Positions 1-8,678 of a stretch of 64,000 nucleotides of DNA are shown here, piece after piece. The DNA lies in contig NZ_CP022203.1 of NCBI RefSeq assembly GCF_002305895.1, positions 1,838,501-1,902,500 on the forward strand, written 5' to 3'. The DNA is from Corallococcus macrosporus DSM 14697 (GTDB lineage Bacteria > Myxococcota > Myxococcia > Myxococcales > Myxococcaceae). Numbering within the stretch: position 1 is the first letter of the stretch; each line of letters opens with the position of its first letter. A program made the translations under genes and the position numbers. A model generated the notes under the pieces. It made no database searches, had not been told where the DNA came from, and saw only the letters and a program-made list of their open reading frames with translations.

Positions 1-377
1 TCGACGTCCTCCTCGTCCTCGGAGTCGTCTTCGTCCTCTTCCAGTGCGTCGGCGAGCGCGCGCAGGTGCTGGGCCACCTCCACCACGCGCACGCCGTCGA
101 TGCCGTCCGTGGACGTCAGCGCTTCGACGAGGGCCGTCACTGCCTCAAGGGCCTGCTGGGCGGAGGCGAGGACGGTGTCCTCGGCCTTGGAGGTGTCCGA
201 GGTGGTGGGGCTGGCGCCCTCGGCCGGCGTGGAGTCCTGGGGAGCGTCGTGCATGTCGTCTCTCTTCACGAGGAGGAAGCGGTGCTTGTTGGCGGCCCTG
301 TCCACGAGGGACACCTCCTCCACCACCATGTCGACGAGGCGGTGGACGGGCGCGGAGCCTTGGGTGGTGCTCGTCAT
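1..377 (-). CDS. Phage head/scaffold-like protein, C-terminus outside window
   Basis: The frame opens with ATG at 377, overlaps the stop of the methylase/protease gene by ATGA, and stays open for 125 codons to the window edge. An early segment reads VVEEVSLVDRAANKHRFLLV, a pattern I associate with phage proteins encoded beside XkdF-type proteases. It is followed by a Ser/Thr/Ala-rich linker, a helical stretch and a run of Glu/Asp near the edge. Acidic, helical composition and position directly after the protease suggest a scaffold or head-assembly role. This is inferred from context, since the C-terminal half cannot be seen. Confidence 0.7.
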   Translation of the reverse strand, partial: MTSTTQGSAPVHRLVDMVVEEVSLVDRAANKHRFLLVKRDDMHDAPQDSTPAEGASPTTSDTSKAEDTVLASAQQALEAVTALVEALTSTDGIDGVRVVEVAQHLRALADALEEDEDDSEDEEDV

Positions 378-1726
378 GCGGCCTCCGGCTGGGAGTCAGC
401 GGCAGGTGTTTCGGAAGGGGGGGGCTCGGTAGGGGGCGATGCCTCGGGGAGGCGGCGCGCGGTGCCGCCAATGGAGAAGCCCGTCAGTTGCCCGTCCTTC
501 ACCCGGCCCCAGAGCTCGTCGGAGAGGACGCGCACGGCGAGAAGCCAGGTGCCCTTGCGCACCGGCACTTCGCCCAGGTTGAAGTCGACGGGGGCCAGGT
601 AGCTCTCCAGCACCTTCACGTGCCCGTTGACGCGCATCTGGTGCATGAGCCCCAGGCCGCCGAACTCCTCCATGAAGCGGTGTGCCGCCTGACGAATCTC
701 CGCGGCGGAGTAGATGTCGCCCTGCGCGTCCACCGTCTCCGGCTCCAGGACGACGCCCAGGACGTACCGCTCGTCGTCGGGCTCGACGCCCTTGAGGAGC
801 GGCTTCGTCGCGAGGAAGGAGGCGGTGTCGGGCGACTCCTCCGGCTGCCAGTCGTCCACCGTGAAGTCCGGGCCACCCTCCAGCGCCTTCGCGGCGGGCT
901 GGTAGTTGGAGACGAGGAGCTGCGTCAGCACGGAGGAGCCGCCCACGCCGCGCATGGCGGCGATGGTGCGAGGCGTCCGGATGCGCTTCACCACGAAGCC
1001 GGAGCCCTTCAGCATCCCGGGCAGCTTGCCCCGGATGCCGTACGTCATGAGCCAGCGGCCCTTCAGCGACTTGAGGACGCCGTAGAAGCGCTCCTCGTCG
1101 AAGTCGCCCTCACCGACGTCGACGTTGTACCCAGGGTACGGAGGGTCGAGAAAGAGGACGGTGTCCTTCCCGTCGTACTTGCGGACCACCTTCTCGTAGT
1201 CGCCGCCGTACACCTTCACGCGCTTGAGGCGGGGGGCGTGCTGCTCGATGCGGGCGAGCGTCTTCGCCTCGACGCCCATGCCGTTGGGGCTGACGCTGCG
1301 ACCGCGCAGCTTCCCGTAGGAGAAGTGCGTCAGGTAGAGGAAGCGGTGCAGGCGCTCCACGTCCCCCTTCGGCTTGGAATCGAAGAGGCTCTTGAAGGTC
1401 TTCTCGTCGCCGACCCACGGCAGCTTCTTCAGCTTGGCGAGGCCCGCTGGCGTCAGCTTCTGGAGGAGCCGGTACGCGTCGGCGATTTCGGGGTCCGCGT
1501 CGTTGATGGCCTCGACGTCCGAGGGGGCCTTCTCGAAGAGGACGGCGGCGCTGCCGGCGAAGGGCTCCACGTACGTCTTGTGCGCGGGCAGCATTGCCAC
1601 CAGGCGCTTCGCCAGGCGCTTCTTGCCAGCAGGGCTGCCCCAGATGGTCTTCTCCACCGGCTCACCCTGGAGGGACTCCAGGACGTGCCGGGCCCGGGCG
1701 AGGGCTTTCGTGAGGGCGTCACCCAT
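374..1726 (-). CDS. Fused DNA adenine methylase and XkdF-like prohead protease
   Basis: Residues 28-275 look like a D12-class N6-adenine methyltransferase: SAM-binding VEPFAGSAAVLF near 53-64, then the catalytic DPPY motif at 194-197. Residues 305-425 resemble the XkdF phage serine-protease domain, with a conserved His in GLMHQ (362) and a candidate nucleophile Ser in GFSIGG (418). The C-terminal 25 residues are Pro/Glu-rich. The gene lies between the small upstream gene (8-bp overlap) and the scaffold-like gene (ATGA overlap), which is the usual protease position in a head operon. The protein would combine virion maturation with adenine methylation of phage or host DNA. A natural fusion is preferred over an artefact because the frame is continuous and coupled on both sides. 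It could alternatively be a methylase with a non-catalytic XkdF-like tail. Confidence 0.78.
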   Translation of the reverse strand: MGDALTKALARARHVLESLQGEPVEKTIWGSPAGKKRLAKRLVAMLPAHKTYVEPFAGSAAVLFEKAPSDVEAINDADPEIADAYRLLQKLTPAGLAKLKKLPWVGDEKTFKSLFDSKPKGDVERLHRFLYLTHFSYGKLRGRSVSPNGMGVEAKTLARIEQHAPRLKRVKVYGGDYEKVVRKYDGKDTVLFLDPPYPGYNVDVGEGDFDEERFYGVLKSLKGRWLMTYGIRGKLPGMLKGSGFVVKRIRTPRTIAAMRGVGGSSVLTQLLVSNYQPAAKALEGGPDFTVDDWQPEESPDTASFLATKPLLKGVEPDDERYVLGVVLEPETVDAQGDIYSAAEIRQAAHRFMEEFGGLGLMHQMRVNGHVKVLESYLAPVDFNLGEVPVRKGTWLLAVRVLSDELWGRVKDGQLTGFSIGGTARRLPEASPPTEPPPSETPAADSQPEAA

Positions 1727-1904
1727 CCTGGAGGCCCTCCGGGTCGAAGCCCCACGTCAGCTCTCCCGAGGTGGGGAGATTGAGGTCGCGAGGCCAGACG
1801 ATGGGCGTCGCCTCGGCCTTGGCCGTGGAGGTCGACTCCTGCGTCGTCGTGCTGCCCTCCGGCGTCGGAGGTGAGGTGGTGGAAGGTGTCGAGGGTGCCT
1901 GCAT
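1719..1904 (-). CDS. Small phage protein (61 aa), unknown function
   Basis: This is a Thr/Ser/Pro-rich leader followed by a compact C-terminus reading PIVWPRDLNLP then WGFDPEGLQDG. It overlaps the methylase/protease start by 8 bp, indicating translational coupling. It starts 15 nt downstream (in the direction of transcription) of one copy of a repeated promoter-like element. Short proteins with a PIVWPRDLN-type core occur in phage head operons, but I cannot assign a function. Confidence 0.6.
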   Translation of the reverse strand: MQAPSTPSTTSPPTPEGSTTTQESTSTAKAEATPIVWPRDLNLPTSGELTWGFDPEGLQDG

Positions 1905-1919
1905 CGCGTTTCGTCTCCG

Positions 1920-1960
1920 AAAGAGACAAAGGCCTGCGACGCGAAATCGGGGACATCACT
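1920..1960 (-). promoter_or_regulatory. Repeated prophage element A, copy 1
   Basis: Read on the minus strand it begins ATGTCCCCGA and ends GGCCTTTGTCT. The same arrangement recurs at 5386-5424, 17262-17304 and 22530-22570, always in this orientation. Here it sits just upstream of the 61-aa gene at 1904. Conserved spacing and strand suggest a late promoter or operator; no transcription start is known. Confidence 0.5.
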
Positions 1961-3038
1961 AAGTGACGGCGAGTGTCGTGGTGCGGCAGAGGCCGTGGTA
2001 AGGCGGGAAGCCCACGCCGGCGTCCGCGAGCTGCCTGTCAGAAGCGAGGGTGCGGAACTCGCCGACTTCGTCTCGGGTGCCAGCGGCGGAGCGGAGCACT
2101 TCGGCCAGGCGCATCTCCTGGCTCCCCCGATTGACGTAGAGGAACGCGCGACCGGTGTCCGCGTCCAGGCGCTCGCGCACCCAAGGCAGCTCCTGCTTCA
2201 CATCCTCTGGGCGCTCGAGCGACTCGACGCGCTCGAAGCGTTGGAGGGCTTCTCCCACGGAGAATGTCCGCCCGTGGAGGAAGCGGCACACCTGGGTGGT
2301 GGCCTCGTCGAGGACAGCCTCAATGCGGTAGCTGCGGATGCCGGCCTCGGCGTAGCTGCTCATCTGACTGAAGGAGCGCCCCTGGCCGATGAAGTGGCTC
2401 GCCACCACCTCCCAGTAGAAGGGGGCCCGCTCGATGAGGGCGCCACGCGCGGCCCGCTCCAGGGACTCGGCGATGTCGCTTCTCCCCAGGCCTGCCTCCA
2501 GTCCTTCGGCCACGAGCTGCCGGGCCTCCGCGCCGAAGGTGTCCAACCTGCGTCCGTACTCGTCCCGCACGAAGTTGCCCTGGGTGCGGACGATGTGTTG
2601 GGCCACGCGCCTGTCCACGGCGTTGAATCGGGCGGCGATGGCGAGCCCCTGCTCCCGCCGGGCGTGGCTGCGGGTGGACGCCACCACCTCCTCGGCCGCG
2701 TCACCGAGGGGCGACTGGATGCGGGACGGGATGACGACTGTCTGCCGGCCGGCTGCCTCCAGGGCTTGGGCGACGAGACGCCTGCGCTGGGCCGCCGTCG
2801 TCGCCCTCCAGTCCACGTCGAGGATGGCCACCGCCTCTCTAATGGCATCCACGTCCGCGCGCCCGACGGCGCGGCGGAGGCGCGCGGCGAGCAGGGCCAC
2901 GGCCCGGTCCATGCCCGCGGCGGTGCCAACGTCCAGGGCCTTGGCCACCGGCAGCCGCAGGACGTCTCCAAGGAGGGTGTCCGCCATCGCCCGCGCCTCG
3001 TGCAGGAGGAGGAGGCCATCAGCGGGAGCCGTGCACAT
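1959..3038 (-). CDS. Phage head morphogenesis protein (Mu gpF / SPP1 gp7 type)
   Basis: This 359-aa helical protein follows the portal gene, the normal place for the minor head protein that joins portal to capsid. The C-terminal half contains a segment with conserved Cys and His (TTQVCRFLHGRTF) and ends with a PPYHGLCRTT motif typical of the F-like domain. AGGAGG lies about 6 nt before the ATG at 3038, and the start overlaps the preceding small gene by 20 bp, consistent with coupled translation. Family assignment rests on the C-terminal motif plus gene order. Confidence 0.8.
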   Translation of the reverse strand: MCTAPADGLLLLHEARAMADTLLGDVLRLPVAKALDVGTAAGMDRAVALLAARLRRAVGRADVDAIREAVAILDVDWRATTAAQRRRLVAQALEAAGRQTVVIPSRIQSPLGDAAEEVVASTRSHARREQGLAIAARFNAVDRRVAQHIVRTQGNFVRDEYGRRLDTFGAEARQLVAEGLEAGLGRSDIAESLERAARGALIERAPFYWEVVASHFIGQGRSFSQMSSYAEAGIRSYRIEAVLDEATTQVCRFLHGRTFSVGEALQRFERVESLERPEDVKQELPWVRERLDADTGRAFLYVNRGSQEMRLAEVLRSAAGTRDEVGEFRTLASDRQLADAGVGFPPYHGLCRTTTLAVT

Positions 3039-3300
3039 GGGGCGCCTCCTGCGTCACCAGCTCCACGGGGGTGCGGCGCCTGGCGCGCACCTCGACGCCA
3101 GCCGGGGTGGGGGAGAAGACGACGTCGTGGCCGCCTGCGCACCTGTCGCACAAGGCGAAGACGAGCAGACCGTTGCGCCACAGCGTCGTCGTCTCCTCCA
3201 GGGGGCCGCGCCTGCGGCACATGCGGCACTCCAGGACACCGCGCTCGGCGTCGGCCTGGGCCTGGAGCACCCACGCGCGCTGGAGTTGCTCGGGCGTCAT
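3019..3300 (-). CDS. Small zinc-ribbon-like phage protein
   Basis: This 93-aa protein has two Cys pairs, CRMCRRRG near residue 25 and CDRCAGGHD near residue 51, the spacing of a treble-clef or zinc-ribbon fold. It starts with an ATGA overlap on the portal stop and runs into the head-morphogenesis start, so it is embedded in the head operon. The function is unknown; a structural or nucleic-acid-binding role is possible. Confidence 0.65.
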   Translation of the reverse strand: MTPEQLQRAWVLQAQADAERGVLECRMCRRRGPLEETTTLWRNGLLVFALCDRCAGGHDVVFSPTPAGVEVRARRRTPVELVTQEAPHVHGSR

Positions 3301-5096
3301 GTGGGCTTCCCCGAGAACCAGGTGTCGAACTCTTCGCGGGGGACAGGGACGTGCTCGGTGTCCATGTAGCGGCGGGCCAGCGCCAGGCGCCCTTGCGACA
3401 GGCGCTCCTCCTCGGCACGAAGCTCTTCGCGCAGCCCCAAGAGGCGCTTGGCCTCGCCCAAAAGCAAGCCCCTGTCCTTTTGGGGCTTCAGGTCTTCGAC
3501 GCCCGTCTGGATGCCCGCCAGCGTGAGGGTGATGGGGCGCTTCACCCAGTCGTCCCCAATCTTGCGGAACTCGCGGTGGAAGATGTCGCCGGCCAGGTGG
3601 CGGCCCTCCTCGGGAGTCAGCACACCCACGCGGACCAGGCGCTCGACCATCTCCGTCATGCGCTCGGGGTCTCTCGTGGCCGTCGTCTGGCTGCGAAAGC
3701 GCCAGAAGCGCACGCCCATGTCCGCGAGCACCTTTCGGTTGAGGAGGAAGTCGAACTCGTCGCGCTCCGGCTGGAACACCTGGTCCTCGGCGAAGCGGAG
3801 CTGTGCCTCCGCCACCGAGCGGTTGAAGTCACGCCCGTCGCCGCGCAACAGCGGTGGCAGACGGAAGGCGCTGCCCACCTTGTCGATGTTGCGTTGGTCA
3901 TACTGCTGAAAAAGGGCGTCCTGCTGCTGCGCGTCCGTCAGAGGGCGCAGCTCAATCTTCGCGCGGCCCCCGTCGCCTGTTCCGGAGCCATCGGCCTCCA
4001 AAATGAGAATCTTGTGGAAGTTGGCTTTGCCTTTGAGGTTCTCCTCAATGAAGCGCTCGATGCGCGGCACTGAGGCGTCGGAGAGCCGTCCTCCTGAGAC
4101 GAGCAGCGCCAGGGGCGGGACGGACTTGTTGTTGAAGTAGAGGTAGTTGACCTCCTCCATCTGCCGGGAGCCGAGGACGGACAGAAGGGTGCCCACCCAG
4201 CGCGGGATGCCATAGGGAGAGCGTGGCGAATGAATCGCGAAGTGGATGAGCTCCGTGGCGGGGCCGTCCGAGGCGTCCGCGGCCTTGAGGGCGGCGACGT
4301 CCGGGAAGGCGCGGCCCGTGAGGCGGGAGATGACGCGCGAGTCCCCGAAGGACTTGAAGTACACCCGCTCGCTGCCCTGCACCTGGATGTAGCGGCGCAG
4401 GCGTCGGCGGGTGGTGACGGTGTCGAAGCTGACGGCGGAGATGCGCACGCGCTCGCGCACTTCGACGGCCTCCTTATCCAGAGGGAGGAGTCGCACCGTG
4501 TACGAGGGGACGTAGACGAAGCGGGCGATGTCGCCCTTTCCGTCGCGCAGCACCTCCCAGTACGCGTTGCCCGTCACCTCGAGGTCGTGGCGGGTGCGGC
4601 GGCGCAGCTCGACGAAGCTGGAGTCGAAGCAGCAAAAATCGAAGAAGGACTCCAGGCGGGCCTTCTCAACCCGGGCCTGCTGACGAACCTCCTCCTCATG
4701 CGCGGCGACTTCCTCGTCCGAGGGGCGCAGGGCCGTCCCTGAAGGCAGCGTGCCCGCGTCACGCGCGGACAGACGCTCCAGGGCCATGGCGTCGGCGACC
4801 TTCTCCCGGGCTCCGTCGGCGTCGAAGTCGATGGCGGGCTCGAAGCGGAAGCCGAAGCCGTCGATGTTCGTCGCGTAGGCGTCGACGTTCTGCCTCAGCG
4901 AGTTGGAGTGCTCGACGAGGAGGCAGAGCGCTTCCGGCTCATATGGGGGCTGGAGCGCACCCGCGTCGGAGAAGGCCAATGCCTCCTCTCCGCCAGGACG
5001 ACTGGCGGGCTCGTCGACACGGGCGCCTACCACCACCGTCTTGAGGATGTCCTGGAGGCGCTCCTCAGCCTGGTGGACTTCCGTAGGCACTGTCAC
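3297..5096 (-). CDS. Phage portal protein
   Basis: This 599-aa protein would form the dodecameric portal ring at the capsid vertex. Features include an N-terminal SNSLRQNVDAYATNIDGFG helix region, a central TGNAYWEVLRD segment, an HFAIHSPRSPYGIPRWVG stretch and a C-terminal helical part with PPLLRGDGRDFNRSVAEAQ. These match the PBSX/HK97-type phage portal layout. I chose the GTG at 5096 because GGAGG lies 7 nt upstream and it overlaps the preceding stop by GTGA. The open frame extends much farther upstream, but that part is low-complexity Arg/Pro/Ala and overlaps another gene. Confidence 0.85.
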   Translation of the reverse strand: MTVPTEVHQAEERLQDILKTVVVGARVDEPASRPGGEEALAFSDAGALQPPYEPEALCLLVEHSNSLRQNVDAYATNIDGFGFRFEPAIDFDADGAREKVADAMALERLSARDAGTLPSGTALRPSDEEVAAHEEEVRQQARVEKARLESFFDFCCFDSSFVELRRRTRHDLEVTGNAYWEVLRDGKGDIARFVYVPSYTVRLLPLDKEAVEVRERVRISAVSFDTVTTRRRLRRYIQVQGSERVYFKSFGDSRVISRLTGRAFPDVAALKAADASDGPATELIHFAIHSPRSPYGIPRWVGTLLSVLGSRQMEEVNYLYFNNKSVPPLALLVSGGRLSDASVPRIERFIEENLKGKANFHKILILEADGSGTGDGGRAKIELRPLTDAQQQDALFQQYDQRNIDKVGSAFRLPPLLRGDGRDFNRSVAEAQLRFAEDQVFQPERDEFDFLLNRKVLADMGVRFWRFRSQTTATRDPERMTEMVERLVRVGVLTPEEGRHLAGDIFHREFRKIGDDWVKRPITLTLAGIQTGVEDLKPQKDRGLLLGEAKRLLGLREELRAEEERLSQGRLALARRYMDTEHVPVPREEFDTWFSGKPT

Positions 5097-5293
5097 GGGC
5101 GGTCCTCCACGTAGGCCAGGAGGCCCGTGGGCGTGTGGGAGACGGCGCGGACGCGCTGGCCGCGGGCTGCCAGCTCGGCGTGCAGCGCCTCCAGCAGGCC
5201 GTCGTGGGTGCTGGCCTCGATGGTGAACTCCGGCCCGGGGCGTGCCGCGCCCGAGGGGGAGGAGAGGACGAAGACTCTGACGACGCTCTGCAC
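5093..5293 (-). CDS. Small phage protein (66 aa)
   Basis: I chose the GTG start because GGAGG lies 5 nt before it. The product is a compact alpha/beta-looking protein ending LLAYVEDRP and is coupled to the portal by a GTGA overlap. Element A copy 2 lies about 95 nt upstream. No family is recognised; small genes between terminase and portal are common in tailed phages. Confidence 0.55.
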   Translation of the reverse strand: MQSVVRVFVLSSPSGAARPGPEFTIEASTHDGLLEALHAELAARGQRVRAVSHTPTGLLAYVEDRP

Positions 5294-5385
5294 ACGGGCC
5301 TCCCGCACCAGGTGGAGGCAAGGCGCGCGGTGGGAGGGGCGCCCTCGACGTGCGGGGGCGTTGGGGGCCGCGCGCCTCACCTCCA

Positions 5386-5424
5386 GCGAGGACAAAGGCC
5401 TCGGGCCCAATTTCGGGGACATCG
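5386..5424 (-). promoter_or_regulatory. Repeated prophage element A, copy 2
   Basis: On the minus strand it runs from ATGTCCCCGAAATT through GAGGCCTTTGTCCTC, matching the copies at 1920, 17262 and 22530. It precedes the 66-aa gene, portal and head genes, so it would be the last upstream signal before the head operon after the cargo insertion. A late promoter is the best guess. Confidence 0.5.
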
Positions 5425-5537
5425 GGTGGGAGTGCTTTGCGGGTGTGTCGAGACGAACTGCGACACGCCAGGGAGGCCGCTGCTGTGCCGTCCCTATCGA
5501 ACACGTTGAAGCCCCTCTTCAACGCGGAGGAGACACC

Positions 5538-6425
5538 ATGGACACCTACCGTGTCGCGAGGCTGCCCGCGCGCCTGCGTGGCTTCGCGCTGCCGGACACG
5601 AGCAAGTCACCCGAGGGTTATGTCGAGGCGGGCGACTATCTCGTGCTCGAGGAGAAGGCCCGCTATCCCACGCCCGACACCGACTACGCCCGGCTGGTGG
5701 CGCCCCAGTTGAGCGGACTCGACACTTGGGTGTGCACGCGCTGGCGCACGCAGCGCTACGCGACGCTCGTCTCCCAAGAGGGTGCCCCTGCCATGGCCCG
5801 GCTGTCGTTCGCCAATGAGCCGCTGGCCATCCAGGAGGAGCGTCTCTTCGCGCTCCTGTGGGCGTTCGTCGACTACCGGTACGACGTGAGCAGGGCGTAC
5901 TACCCGTGGGCGCTGCCGGGCGTCCGTGTCCCATTGGCGCCGCCCCGGCTGAACAACTGCTGCACCTTCGTCGAGGCCCTGTTGGTGAAGGCCTTCTCCG
6001 AGGCGCATGGTGCGGCCTTCTCGTGGGACGCGCGTCGCCACCGGCAGATGATGATCGCCTCCACCCAGGACTACTTTTCTCCCGTGACGGCGGCCGTCGA
6101 GTCCGGCATGGCCTTGCGTGCGCCGTCGGCGGATGTGCCTCCCCACCCATGGACGCTCATCCAGGGGTGGCGCAGCCAGTGGGACTCCGGGCACACCTTC
6201 CTCGTTCTGGACCACCACCCAGAGACAGACAAGGTGCTGGTGCTGGAGTCCAACGCTGCCTATGGGCTCGACGGCGTCGGCTACCGTGGCCTCGGCAACC
6301 TGCGGGACGTCGGCCTCCAGCCGCCTGCGGACTGGTGGGTGCGGAGCGAGGTGTGGACGTGGCGCCGCATCTGCTCGACGTACCCCTTCCGGCGGCAGGG
6401 CTGGTTGAAGGTCAAGGCGCGCTGA
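5538..6425 (+). CDS. NlpC/P60-like cysteine peptidase/amidase candidate
   Basis: The 295-aa product contains a segment with a candidate nucleophile Cys (LNNCCTFVEALLV, about residues 138-150). Roughly 80 residues later comes a candidate His block (SGHTFLVLDHHPETDKVLVL), the Cys-then-GH order of papain-like NlpC/P60 amidases. GGAGGA precedes the ATG at 5538. The gene is transcribed opposite to the head genes and marks the left edge of the accessory cargo block. A second, broken copy of its 3' end lies at 10289-12867. It could be a lysis enzyme or a peptidoglycan- or protein-modifying cargo enzyme; the fold call is tentative. Confidence 0.45.
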   Translation: MDTYRVARLPARLRGFALPDTSKSPEGYVEAGDYLVLEEKARYPTPDTDYARLVAPQLSGLDTWVCTRWRTQRYATLVSQEGAPAMARLSFANEPLAIQEERLFALLWAFVDYRYDVSRAYYPWALPGVRVPLAPPRLNNCCTFVEALLVKAFSEAHGAAFSWDARRHRQMMIASTQDYFSPVTAAVESGMALRAPSADVPPHPWTLIQGWRSQWDSGHTFLVLDHHPETDKVLVLESNAAYGLDGVGYRGLGNLRDVGLQPPADWWVRSEVWTWRRICSTYPFRRQGWLKVKAR

Positions 6426-6558
6426 GTCCGCAGAACTCGCGCTGACACAGGCTCCGCTCACAGGAGGCGGTGCAGTCAGGGGGCGCATGTGTGCAGTGTG
6501 GAACTCTCCCACTTCGTGGGACGCCCATTCAGTTTGGTCACTAGGTTGAGAACCTTGC

Positions 6559-6625
6559 GCCTCCGGCCTCATTTCTATAATATTCTTCGAGTTTAGGCCG
6601 CATTGCTGATGTGTCAGCGATGCGG
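6559..6625 (+). promoter_or_regulatory. Promoter and palindromic operator of the cargo operon
   Basis: A TATAAT hexamer at 6576-6581 has weak upstream TTG-containing candidates. It is followed by an imperfect palindrome at 6598-6625 (12-nt arms, one mismatch, 4-nt centre TGTG). The palindrome lies between the -10 box and the ATG at 6646, a position where a repressor would block transcription. The XRE protein of the second operon gene is the obvious candidate autoregulator. Confidence 0.5.
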
Positions 6626-6645
6626 CGAGGACCGAGGGGTCAAAC

Positions 6646-7476
6646 ATGGCGTCACGCAGTTGGGTTCCGGAGCCGGTGAAGTACATGGACGAGCGCGTTC
6701 CGGCTGGCTTCTTCCTGGACACGCTGCGTGCGCTTCGCGATGCGAATCGCATCGCTGCGGCAAGTCTCCGAGGTCTGGAGGCTGACTGGCGCAAAGGTGC
6801 CTTTGCCCACGTGCGGCGGGAGTTCTTCAACCAGCTTTGGGGACCGGTGGCTCGCAAGTACGGAGGACGCGCGCGAGCAGTGCTCAACGCGAACTTCGCG
6901 ACGAAGCACCTCGAGGTGACTCTGGGGGGAATCAAGTTCACCGCAGTAGCAGTGCAGTCTCCCAACGAGTTCCCGCGGGAAGCCGAGTATCGAACGTCAT
7001 TGGCCGGTGGAAACCAGCTCTCCATGCTGGCGCGGATGGGAATGGAAGAGGAGCAGCCGTTAGCAGAGGCGCAGCTCTACGCAGTATTCGGCTACTCAAG
7101 CGACGTCGAAGAGGAGAGCGGTCTGCCTGTGTTTGCGCACGTCGGGTTCCCGCACCACAGGAAGAAGAAGTACGTGGATATCAAGTCCTTGCACCAGTTG
7201 ATTCGCGAACTCGGTGGCCCCTTGAACTCGATTGATGCCGCGCGAGATTTGTCTACGGCGATCTCCAGCGACGCTAACCTCCCCTCCGAGGCAGAGTTCG
7301 AAGTGAACCTTACGGATGCAGAGCCGCCGTTGCGTATCGTCGGCCGTGATAACAAGGCTCCTAATAACCCCGAGCAGAGCCTGTCGACGGAGTTCGAGGA
7401 GGAGCGGACTGAAGACGAGCCGCATCTGAGTATCATCCCCCGTAACAATAAGATTCCTGTTACAGAGGACGAATGA
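6646..7476 (+). CDS. Unknown protein, first gene of cargo operon
   Basis: This 276-aa protein matches no family I recognise. The N-terminal two thirds look folded (mixed helix/strand, ending near PHHRKKKYVDIKSLHQLI). The last 80 residues are acidic and carry a repeated unit, LRIVGRDNKAPNNPE then LSIIPRNNKIPVTED, suggesting an internal duplication. Its stop overlaps the ATG of the XRE-ImmA gene by ATGA. Partners of XRE-ImmA/IrrE proteins are often toxins or proteolysis targets, so this may be the effector or the regulated substrate; that is inference. Confidence 0.7.
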   Translation: MASRSWVPEPVKYMDERVPAGFFLDTLRALRDANRIAAASLRGLEADWRKGAFAHVRREFFNQLWGPVARKYGGRARAVLNANFATKHLEVTLGGIKFTAVAVQSPNEFPREAEYRTSLAGGNQLSMLARMGMEEEQPLAEAQLYAVFGYSSDVEEESGLPVFAHVGFPHHRKKKYVDIKSLHQLIRELGGPLNSIDAARDLSTAISSDANLPSEAEFEVNLTDAEPPLRIVGRDNKAPNNPEQSLSTEFEEERTEDEPHLSIIPRNNKIPVTEDE

Positions 7477-8678
7477 TTCTAGGTACTCCAGGCTTCATTG
7501 GCTCACGCTTGGTGGAGGCGCGCCTTGAGCGCGGTATCCCCGTGCGCGCGCTCGCCGAGCGTGTTGAGATCAGTGTGCCTGCTATCTATGGTTATGAGAA
7601 AGGCGCCTCTAGTCCTCGAGCCGATGTGTTGCGGCGGTTGTGCGACGCGCTCGATGTGCCTGAACGCTACTTTCTCATGCCCGTGGAGGAACAACCTGGA
7701 AGCGCGGTCTTCTACCGCGCACAGCGCTCGACAAGTGTTGCTGCCTGCAATGCCGCAGAGGCAAAGCTAAGCTGGCTACACCGGCTCGGAACTGTAGTTG
7801 GCCAGTTTGTCGATCTGCCTTCCATGAGTTTGCCGGACTTTGCGATTCCAAGGGATCCGCTTGCTCTCTCGGATGGTGAAGTAGAGCGATTTGCGGTCGA
7901 AACGCGGCGCTACTGGGGGTTGGGACAAGGGCCAATTAGCAACATGGTTGCGTTGCTGGAGAAGCATGGCGTTCTGTTGGCGCGGGCCCAGGTTGATGCA
8001 GATGCTTTGGATGGTTTGTCTCAGTTCTTCCCAGATCACGCTGTAGGTCTGCTGGCTGCTAACAAAGAATCGGGACCGCGTTCGCGCTTCGATGTTGCGC
8101 ATGAACTCGGTCACCTTGTGCTTCATCGAGGAGTTGAACAGTCGCGACTCAATAAGCCAAGTGAGTGGCGTGCCTTTGAGAATCAAGCTCATCGATTTGC
8201 TGCGGCCTTGCTGTTTCCCCCAGAGGCATTTCGACACGAGGTGAAGTCATTCACTCTGGATGGTTTTTTTGAGTTGAAGATGCGCTGGAAGGTCTCTGTG
8301 CGGATGATGATGATGCAGGCCCAGAGATTGGGATTTTTGAGCGACGACGCGATGACTCGGCTTCACATCAACTACGCTCGCAGGGGCTATAAGCGGAGTG
8401 AACCCCTGGACGAGCAGCTTCCGCCGGAACAGCCGCGGTTGATTCGCCGTGCGATTGAGCTGTGGGTTGCAGAGCGAGGATTCGAGGAGGTGTGTGCGCA
8501 TTTGCCCTTCGCAAACCGCGACATCGTTACCTTGACGGGCGTTCCTCGTGGAGTGCTTACAGGGGAGAGCGCACAGGTTCTAAGACTGGTTCCTGCCTCT
8601 ACGGCTGCTGAAAACGCGCCTGGGCCGCAGGACACCCCGCCAGGAGGAGGAACGGTTACACCGCTTCGACGCTTGTGA
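7473..8678 (+). CDS. XRE-HTH / ImmA-IrrE metallopeptidase fusion
   Basis: Residues 10-66 form an XRE-type helix-turn-helix (VRALAERVEISVPAIYGYEK). Residues 155-290 carry an ImmA/IrrE zinc peptidase domain with HELGH at 210-214 and a downstream EN-x-A helix (FENQAHRFAAALLFPPEAF) providing the third ligand region. Such proteins bind a promoter and cleave a repressor or partner after a stress or infection cue. It is coupled by ATGA to the upstream unknown gene and has the operator at 6598-6625 at the operon head. Base composition is less GC-rich than the phage genes, consistent with recent acquisition. Confidence 0.85.
   Translation: MILGTPGFIGSRLVEARLERGIPVRALAERVEISVPAIYGYEKGASSPRADVLRRLCDALDVPERYFLMPVEEQPGSAVFYRAQRSTSVAACNAAEAKLSWLHRLGTVVGQFVDLPSMSLPDFAIPRDPLALSDGEVERFAVETRRYWGLGQGPISNMVALLEKHGVLLARAQVDADALDGLSQFFPDHAVGLLAANKESGPRSRFDVAHELGHLVLHRGVEQSRLNKPSEWRAFENQAHRFAAALLFPPEAFRHEVKSFTLDGFFELKMRWKVSVRMMMMQAQRLGFLSDDAMTRLHINYARRGYKRSEPLDEQLPPEQPRLIRRAIELWVAERGFEEVCAHLPFANRDIVTLTGVPRGVLTGESAQVLRLVPASTAAENAPGPQDTPPGGGTVTPLRRL

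Noticed and set aside
44-1783. Long plus-strand frame opposite the methylase/protease gene
   Set aside because: Mirror frame of a GC-rich gene; low-complexity Arg/Pro/Leu text and no ribosome-binding site.
3297-5522. 741-aa version of the portal gene
   Set aside because: The first 142 codons overlap another coupled gene and are low complexity; the GTG at 5096 has a ribosome-binding site and stop/start overlap.
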